Assembly (NCBI GenBank): GCA_001839685.1 | Contig: MLAK01000704.1 | Coordinates: 93,962-157,961 of the forward strand | Source: Tritrichomonas foetus | Taxonomy: Eukaryota > Parabasalia > Tritrichomonadida > Tritrichomonadidae | Direction: 5' to 3' | DNA length: 64,000 bases | Shown: positions 58,163 through 64,000 of the stretch, piece after piece | Layout: each line of letters begins with the position of its first letter | How positions within the stretch are numbered: the stretch's first letter is position 1 | The notes under the pieces: generated by a model | Seen by the model: only the letters and a program-made list of their open reading frames with translations | Told to the model about the DNA's origin: nothing | Database searches by the model: none | Translations under genes and position numbers: made by a program

Positions 58163-58828
58163 ATGAGTTATCATGATTTGTACTGCAGCTGCCGAAACAT
58201 TCATATTAACGGGAGGCTACTTTCAGAAAATCAAAAACTACATATTAGTGGATTCGAATTAGACAAACTGAAAAGTGTTGAAAATGACATTTTTGAATTT
58301 TGTTGTAAACAGTTTTCTATTCAACAACCTGACAAAGTTTCTTCAAAAAACTACTCAGAGTCATGCATGAAAATCACCTGTCTTTCTTGTCGGAATTCAT
58401 TCATTGTTTGCACCTCTCAATTCATTGGATATGCTTCAAGAAAGGAAACCAGCCAAATTCATGGCGAACCTCTGAAAAATGACACAAAAAGTCATAGCAC
58501 ACAAAGCAATGACACACAAAGTCATAATACTCAGATCATATCAAACAACACAACTAGAACTTTGACTGTTTATTTTCCTCCAAAATTACGACCGTTCGTT
58601 TGTATAGAAAAGAATGAAGATGAAACAAATGAATATGATATGAATGATAGTGATTATCACAATAATCAAAACGATTTTAATAATCAAGAAAATAATTCTA
58701 ATAATAATAATATTAACACTTCGTTAGGCGATCCTGATTTTGATCTGATGTTTGCTGGAACGAAGGATGCCATTGTCGGATCATTCACACAAGAATGGGT
58801 TGATGACAATGACAATCTATTTAAATAG
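58163..58828 (+). CDS. Unknown Cys- and Asn-rich protein, possible zinc ribbon
   Basis: A 221-aa protein. The N-terminal ~90 residues contain CSCRNI (8-13) and, later, CLSCRNSF (~73-80), two CxC/CxxC pairs spaced as in a zinc ribbon, with FCCKQF between. The middle has short repeats (HSTQSNDTQSHNTQ, ~110-124), and ~150-190 is poly-Asn/Asp. The end (DPDFDLMFAGTKDAIVGSF) looks conserved. The ATG at 58163 is the first in frame; no TCAY(T/A) element is adjacent. I do not recognise the family; metal binding is inferred from Cys spacing only. Confidence 0.6.
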   Translation: MSYHDLYCSCRNIHINGRLLSENQKLHISGFELDKLKSVENDIFEFCCKQFSIQQPDKVSSKNYSESCMKITCLSCRNSFIVCTSQFIGYASRKETSQIHGEPLKNDTKSHSTQSNDTQSHNTQIISNNTTRTLTVYFPPKLRPFVCIEKNEDETNEYDMNDSDYHNNQNDFNNQENNSNNNNINTSLGDPDFDLMFAGTKDAIVGSFTQEWVDDNDNLFK

Positions 58829-59050
58829 AGTACATATAGAAATAAAATCACAGAAATAGATTTTAAAAGATAGAGTAAAAAAGATTACCCAAAATATTAT
58901 TTCTCGATTTATTTTATAATTAAACGACCTACCCAAAATTATTGATGTCATTTGGAGTGAATTTTTCACTCTCTTCCTCACGATAATAAAGTGAACTCTA
59001 ATTGTATAAGATCGAAATGTACATATGATGATTCTGCTGTTGCAATTGCG

Positions 59051-59104
<54 letters not shown>

Positions 59105-59203
59105 ACAAAACAAAGACATAATAATTATGATTAAAAAACTAGATAGTATTTAATATAAATTACATGTCAAAGATTGGAAAATCTAAAATAAATTTTCTGG
59201 AAT
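58829..59203. other. Intergenic spacer with A52 tract
   Basis: About 375 bp between convergent genes; holds the homopolymer listed separately. The antisense ORF across it is poly-Phe and spurious. Confidence 0.6.
59051..59102. repeat. Homopolymer tract of 52 A
   Basis: Uninterrupted run of 52 A in the spacer between two convergent genes, similar in setting to the A57 tract at 37511. Confidence 0.9.
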
Positions 59204-61999
59204 TTACAGAATTTTCATTACAATTGATGATGAGTCAATTTTAAGATTGTCCAATATTTTTGAAAATGATGAGGAAATATTGTTACATAATTCTTCAAGT
59301 GGCGTTATCGATTCAACCAAAAGTGTTGTGAGTGACTGTGGTGTTTCTTTTAGAATATTGATTTTCTGTAAATGTTTCATTAAGAAATATGAGTCTTCAA
59401 TGAGACCATTTGAATATAAGATGTGCAAAACAACATGATATTCATGTGCTGCTGCAAAGAAAGAAATAGATTTATTATATTTTTTCAAATCATACATTTT
59501 AATTCCTAATCTGAAAAGAGAGCGATTTTTATCTTCACCTTTAAGCGAATTACGAATAAATTGAAGAGCGAGTTCATCTTGACCATAATCAATTAAATAA
59601 TTTACAGCAATTTTATCTAATTGTCCTAATCTCAGAAGAATAGAACCTTCTTCAAAACAATCTTCATCAAAAAGAGAAAGAGCTGCTTGTTTCAAACGAG
59701 CGATAGCTTTTTCACTTAACGATGATCCAATTTGGAACAGTAAAGCGGAATAAATTGAATCATTAAATCTGTCATTTGAACAAGTATCTAATAATTCACC
59801 CGCTTCATCAAATTTATTCGAAAATATCAGATTCTTTAATTTCGCTTGAACAAAATCTGTAGAATTAATATCGGCTTGATTAAATAATTGGCCATAAATT
59901 TCATCAATGTAACAATCTTCACCGGCTCCAAATTGTTCTTGAATTCGAAGATTTGTTTTGATTTCTGAAGCAGTTTCAAGAGTGTTCCAGACATCAGCAG
60001 CATGAAGTGAATAATATAACATATTAGGATTATTGATAAATGATTTTATACTCTGATCGGATGAAGGAACAGATGCATACTTTGTGTATTTTGATACAAA
60101 TGTCCAATTATCAATCACCATAAATTTCACGGAATTATCCACACATAATATCATGATAATTTTATCATCAACTAACGCATATTGTTTGGCTGGATAAGGA
60201 CAAATATTAATTCCATTTTGTGTAACTCTAAATAAAGTATTTGCTTTAGCCATTCCAAATAACCCAGATGACGAATATTTCAAATTTCGTAAATTAGGAA
60301 AATTCGTAAAAACTTGTGATTTGTTATTTCCATCGTAAAATATTAAAAGTCCATTTGAAAATCCAATCACAATTTCTTCACCAAGTACAGAAAAGCATAG
60401 CGGATCGAGATGATAACCTTTTGTATTTAGCCATCTTGGCGATTTTTTAATCCCATCTTTTGATGAATAGGTGTAAAAGGAAATTTCGTTGTTTTTCATT
60501 AAAACAGAAAACGAGCCTTGTGAAGCAGAACTATCAGAATCATTAATAGAAACATCAGCAACTTCAGAATTAAACAAAAGAGGAATCTCTTTTCCATCAA
60601 TAAAGATTCCTAATGCACAAGGATCACGCTGAACTATTAAACAACCATGTCTTGAACCAAAACATTTGAGAATCATTGAATATTTTGACGAATAAGTATC
60701 AACTTTGCATAATGGAATGTCAATAATTCCAATATAGCCTTCAGATTGCCAATAAACTTTCGAAATTGCAGAATCAAAATTAATAAAGGAAATCGGACCT
60801 TTTGAAACAAGGAATCGTTTTTTCTGATATGGTTCAAAAACGTTACCAGTAATAATATATCCATCATTTGTACCAATTGCATAATTGATTCCATCTGAAT
60901 CAAAGCTTGAAGCAAGACTTGGAAAATAAAAATCAAGCGAAGTAATTCGACTCTGTTTAATATCAAAAAGCGACATACCAAGAGTTGAATGAAACATGAA
61001 GATATATTTTTTATATAAAAGCGAACAACATGCAGAAACAATTGATCCATTTTGATATAAAGAAGGACAATCAAGCACCATTCTAAAATCAAGTAAGTCA
61101 GTATCATTTTTATTATCAACATTCATATCAGTTGTATTTTGACTCTCGATTTGACCATTATGATGAATACGCGTGTGATTCTTGAAATTTCCTGATTGGA
61201 ATTTGGTGATGCCACCATTCTTTAAAATCACAAAGAGAGTTGAAAAATCATCAGGCAATTGAATAAGTGATTTAAATGTGGATGATGTTTGCCTTTGTGT
61301 CACAATCGGAAAAACAATTTGTGACTTCACATGGAATAATAATATTTCATTTGGAGTCAAGATAAAAATATAATCATTTAGATGAAGTGACCATTGTGCT
61401 TCAGAAATTGGATAATTCGTTGATAATTCTAAACGAGCTAATCGAGCTTCAAGTTTCCCTGTTTCTTCATTAATTGAAAAAATTGAGAAAAAATTAAATT
61501 TTTCACTGAACAATAAAATATTTCGATCATTTGAATCAATTGAAAATCGAGTATATTCATTCTGAAGTGGAACATCCCATTGAAGGCGACATTGATTCGT
61601 ATCAATAGAAAATTCGATAGATATAATTTTCTTGACTTTGAAGAGAACAAATAAACAATCATTCACAAATTGTAGTGAAGAAACATGATCAGCACCTTTT
61701 GAGTATTTAAAATTCGCCAGAATAGAATGTGTCGAATAATTATAGAAATACACTGCACCGTTTGTGTCACCGACTGCGAGAATTTTCTGTGTCTGATGAA
61801 ATGCGATACTTGTGATTGGGTAGATGGAAAAAGTGATTGGACGGACAGCTTTTAATAAATCGTTCTCGAGATACGAAAGGAAAATTGCAGATCCACAAGC
61901 AGATGCGACTATTCCATCATTACTAAATGCAATTGAATGTTCGTTTTCTGTTGTATATTGTTGATAAAATTGTGGAATGAAAGAATATTGCTCATTCAT
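59204..61999 (-). CDS. WDR11-like beta-propeller/alpha-solenoid protein
   Basis: A 931-aa protein. Residues ~15-650 are strand-rich with WD-like units (ITSIAFHQTQKILAVGDTNG at ~62-81 is the clearest), compatible with two propellers. Residues ~690-930 are helical repeats. The helical part, with ALLFQ...LKQAALSLFDEDCFEEGSILL, then NYLIDYGQDELALQFIR, resembles the C-terminal solenoid of WDR11, which acts with FAM91A1 in endosome-to-Golgi capture of vesicles. Length is below that of animal WDR11 (~1220 aa). IFT or coatomer-type propeller-solenoid proteins are alternatives. ATG 61999 is the first in frame. Confidence 0.62.
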   Translation of the reverse strand: MNEQYSFIPQFYQQYTTENEHSIAFSNDGIVASACGSAIFLSYLENDLLKAVRPITFSIYPITSIAFHQTQKILAVGDTNGAVYFYNYSTHSILANFKYSKGADHVSSLQFVNDCLFVLFKVKKIISIEFSIDTNQCRLQWDVPLQNEYTRFSIDSNDRNILLFSEKFNFFSIFSINEETGKLEARLARLELSTNYPISEAQWSLHLNDYIFILTPNEILLFHVKSQIVFPIVTQRQTSSTFKSLIQLPDDFSTLFVILKNGGITKFQSGNFKNHTRIHHNGQIESQNTTDMNVDNKNDTDLLDFRMVLDCPSLYQNGSIVSACCSLLYKKYIFMFHSTLGMSLFDIKQSRITSLDFYFPSLASSFDSDGINYAIGTNDGYIITGNVFEPYQKKRFLVSKGPISFINFDSAISKVYWQSEGYIGIIDIPLCKVDTYSSKYSMILKCFGSRHGCLIVQRDPCALGIFIDGKEIPLLFNSEVADVSINDSDSSASQGSFSVLMKNNEISFYTYSSKDGIKKSPRWLNTKGYHLDPLCFSVLGEEIVIGFSNGLLIFYDGNNKSQVFTNFPNLRNLKYSSSGLFGMAKANTLFRVTQNGINICPYPAKQYALVDDKIIMILCVDNSVKFMVIDNWTFVSKYTKYASVPSSDQSIKSFINNPNMLYYSLHAADVWNTLETASEIKTNLRIQEQFGAGEDCYIDEIYGQLFNQADINSTDFVQAKLKNLIFSNKFDEAGELLDTCSNDRFNDSIYSALLFQIGSSLSEKAIARLKQAALSLFDEDCFEEGSILLRLGQLDKIAVNYLIDYGQDELALQFIRNSLKGEDKNRSLFRLGIKMYDLKKYNKSISFFAAAHEYHVVLHILYSNGLIEDSYFLMKHLQKINILKETPQSLTTLLVESITPLEELCNNISSSFSKILDNLKIDSSSIVMKIL

Positions 62000-62170
62000 T
62001 TTTATGCTTTCTAGAGATATTCAAAAATTTAGATTGCCAAATTCTCTTTTCTTTAAAAATATTATCATTTCTTTGAATTTCTTAGTTTTTTATTCTGCGA
62101 CTAATTGGTCTAACATCATAATTTATCGTACTTCATTTTGTGAGTATATGTAATCGAAGTATTTTTCACA

Positions 62171-62175
62171 TCATT
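62171..62175 (+). promoter_or_regulatory. Inr-like element TCATT for the MBL-fold gene
   Basis: TCATT with +1 at 62173, 11 nt before ATG 62184; TCACA at 62166-62170 directly precedes it. Confidence 0.5.
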
Positions 62176-62183
62176 TATACGAA

Positions 62184-62951
62184 ATGAAAGTTCAACTTAT
62201 TCGATCAGCTACAGTTATTATTGAATTCGCTCATTCAAGATTTCTTGTTGACCCATGGCTTCAACCAAAAGGAACGTTTCCACCCCTTCCATATGGAATT
62301 CAAGAAAGGCAGCCTTTATGCGACCTCCCTTTACCATTAGAACAAATATTGGATGTTGATGCTGTAATTGTAACTCATCTTCATTATGATCATTTTTGCC
62401 AAGATGCTGCAAAGCATATTCCGAAAGATATGACAATATTTTGTCAAGATGAGATTGATGCTGATGAATTAAGGAAATATGGATTCACTAATATTAAAAT
62501 TATTACATTTGATATTCCATCCACTTTTAATGATGTGACAATCCATAAGGTAAATTGTGATCATGGAGCCAAAGAAATTTATTTACCACCTACTAGGAAA
62601 GATGCCTTTGGTTTCATTTTAACATCACCGAAAGAAGAAAAGAAGGTTTATCTTGCCGGCGATACAATTTATTGTCAATATGTGAAAGATGCAATCAATA
62701 CTTTCAAACCAGAAGTAATCATCGTAAATGGATGTGAAGCAACACATCCTGAATTTGGACCACTTATTATTGGAATAGATGGAATTAGAGATATTCATAA
62801 AGATGCGCCTGATGCAACAATTGTCGTTGTTCACATGGAAACTGTCACCCATTACAAATATACAAGAGCTGATATAAGAAAGTTTATCGATGACGAACAT
62901 CTTGAAAAAAGTGTTCTTCTTCCAAATGATGGAGAAATCCTCTCATTTTAA
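62184..62951 (+). CDS. Metallo-beta-lactamase-fold hydrolase (UlaG-like)
   Basis: A 255-aa metal-dependent hydrolase. The metal site is complete: THLHYDH (His65, His67, Asp69, His70), His127 in CDHGA, AGDT with Asp160, and a late His218 in VVHMET. The short N-terminus VTIEF/FLVDPW-type opening is usual for the UlaG/YtnP-like group, lactonases or related hydrolases common in bacteria. Such stand-alone enzymes are frequent bacterial acquisitions in trichomonads, so lateral transfer is plausible but not shown by composition, which matches neighbours. It has an initiator element, so it appears fitted with a native promoter. Substrate unknown; an intact cytosolic enzyme is expected. Confidence 0.88.
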   Translation: MKVQLIRSATVIIEFAHSRFLVDPWLQPKGTFPPLPYGIQERQPLCDLPLPLEQILDVDAVIVTHLHYDHFCQDAAKHIPKDMTIFCQDEIDADELRKYGFTNIKIITFDIPSTFNDVTIHKVNCDHGAKEIYLPPTRKDAFGFILTSPKEEKKVYLAGDTIYCQYVKDAINTFKPEVIIVNGCEATHPEFGPLIIGIDGIRDIHKDAPDATIVVVHMETVTHYKYTRADIRKFIDDEHLEKSVLLPNDGEILSF

Positions 62952-63540
62952 TAATTGATTAAAATATTGAATACAGATACACTTCTGATATTTTTTATTT
63001 ATACCATATTCATAAAAAATTTGGAATTTATATTGGAATTGTATTTTTTGAGAAAATGAGAGGAACAATTGAAGAAAGTGAGAAAAATACAGATTTGTCA
63101 TATAATAGACTGCTTTTTGACCGTTATAACAATGATCTAATATTATTGCGAATTTTCTTCTTTTTTCAGTATCTATGTAATAAAGCATCCAATATTATGA
63201 ATATCATTAGGATTATATAAACTCTATCATATTTTATCTTTTCGATGGGAACCAAAATGTAGCCGAAATTGACATTTTTATTCACCATTATTTATTTCTC
63301 GATAATTTAATACTTGTTACGATTAGATAGAGAATTCATTAAACGGGCGATTATTAATGTCAAAAATCCCTCAGATTGCTTCAATCAATTTTCCTTTATT
63401 TTCCTTTATTTCCCTTTTTTCCCTTTGTTTCACTCAGTAGAATATCACAATTTTTCAAAGACGCTCATAATCTTTCTGAATTGTATTGAAACAACCAATT
63501 AATTTTAAACCTTCATTCAGAATTATTATTATTACAGTCA
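62952..63540. other. Intergenic spacer
   Basis: About 590 bp downstream of the MBL-fold gene. Low-complexity pyrimidine-rich DNA near 63380-63430 leads into the satellite; no gene is seen. Confidence 0.55.
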
Positions 63541-64000
63541 TTCTCGATTGGTTTTCTGAGTATTTCGATTGGNTTTCCTAGAAAAAGTGGCTTTTTCGAA
63601 ACTTTTCTGATTGTTTCGAAATGCTTTCTTTTTGTTTCGATTGAAATTCCCAAAAAAGTGACCTTTTCGATTGAATGTCTGAAAAAAAGTGGCCTTTTCG
63701 ATTGAATGTCTGAAAAAAAGTGGCCTTTTCGATTGAATGTCTGAAAAAAAGTGGCCTTTTCGATTGAATGTCTGAAAAAAAGTGGCCTTTTCGATTGAAT
63801 GTCTGAAAAAAAGTGGCCTTTTCGATTGAATGTCTGAAAAAAAGTGGCCTTTTCGATTGAATGTCTGAAAAAAAGTGGCCTTTTCGATTGAATGTCTGAA
63901 AAAAAGTGGCCTTTTCGATTGAATGTCTGAAAAAAAGTGGCCTTTTCGATTGAATGTCTGAAAAAAAGTGGCCTTTTCGATTGAATGTCTGAAAAAAAGT
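63541..64000. repeat. 31-bp tandem satellite running off the window edge
   Basis: From 63664 to the end there are nearly 11 head-to-tail copies of a 31-bp unit, almost without variation. Its parts are ttttcgattg, aatgtctg, seven A and gtggcc. The stretch 63541-63663 holds diverged copies with gattg/tttcga blocks and one N. The near-identity of copies suggests recent amplification or homogenisation. Confidence 0.92.

Noticed and set aside
58817..59119. Minus-strand ORF with poly-Phe
   Set aside because: Antisense of the A52 tract; overlaps the 3' end of another gene and has no protein-like features.
63314..63502. 62-codon plus-strand ORF
   Set aside because: Phe/Leu-rich low-complexity frame in a pyrimidine-rich spacer; no initiator and no protein-like pattern.
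1..64000. tRNA, rRNA, CRISPR arrays, operons or bacterial contamination
   Set aside because: I looked for T-loop strings, repeat-spacer arrays and same-strand gene clusters and found none; gene content is eukaryotic throughout.

Overview
This window looks like nuclear DNA of a parabasalid protist, most likely a tritrichomonad close to Tritrichomonas or Trichomonas. I infer this from four things. The DNA is very AT-rich. Almost every gene is a single uninterrupted ORF. About half of the genes have a TCAY(T/A) initiator motif 3-31 nt upstream of the start codon, as described for Trichomonas vaginalis. One gene belongs to the DUF3447/ankyrin family that is heavily expanded in trichomonads. Species cannot be fixed from the sequence alone. 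Genes lie on both strands with no operons, separated by AT-rich spacers of 0.1-1.8 kb. No tRNA, rRNA, CRISPR array or intact transposon was recognised.

Layout. 1-12.5 kb, all minus strand: a partial USP7-type deubiquitinase, a Rab GTPase, a PPP-family phosphatase, a 70-aa coiled-coil protein, a HEAT-like protein and a GRAM-domain membrane protein. 13-26 kb: a gene remnant, a PH-AGC (Akt-like) kinase, a PARP6/8-type ADP-ribosyltransferase divergent from a bromodomain protein, a Vti1-like SNARE, a CAMK/SNF1-like kinase, an ARM-like protein and a second PPP phosphatase with an extra N-terminal domain. 26-33 kb: two coiled-coil proteins, a DUF3447/ankyrin locus whose ankyrin repeats are each split off by short spacers, a COPI-associated membrane protein and a zone of coding debris. 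33-48.5 kb: a SAC9-like phosphoinositide phosphatase, a Vps35-like protein, a pseudo-GTPase-like protein, another ARM-like protein, a Tul1/FLY1-type RING ligase back-to-back with a small protein, a long coiled-coil protein and a second Rab. 48.7-64 kb: an 18-bp minisatellite with an assembly gap, a small SP/TP protein, the TOR kinase, a 14-3-3 protein, a small Cys/Asn-rich protein, a WDR11-like protein, a metallo-beta-lactamase-fold protein probably of bacterial origin, and a 31-bp satellite running off the right edge.

How the genes fit together. Many belong to endomembrane traffic and phosphoinositide control (two Rabs, SNARE, COPI-associated protein, Vps35, WDR11-like, SAC9-like, GRAM, Tul1-like E3). 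Others form a signalling set (TOR, Akt-like and SNF1-like kinases, two PPP phosphatases, 14-3-3). Their co-location looks incidental, since each gene has its own promoter. The most unusual structures are the split ankyrin array, a divergent gene pair whose predicted transcripts overlap, the non-catalytic domain fused to a phosphatase, and a 5'-high GC trend along many coding regions.
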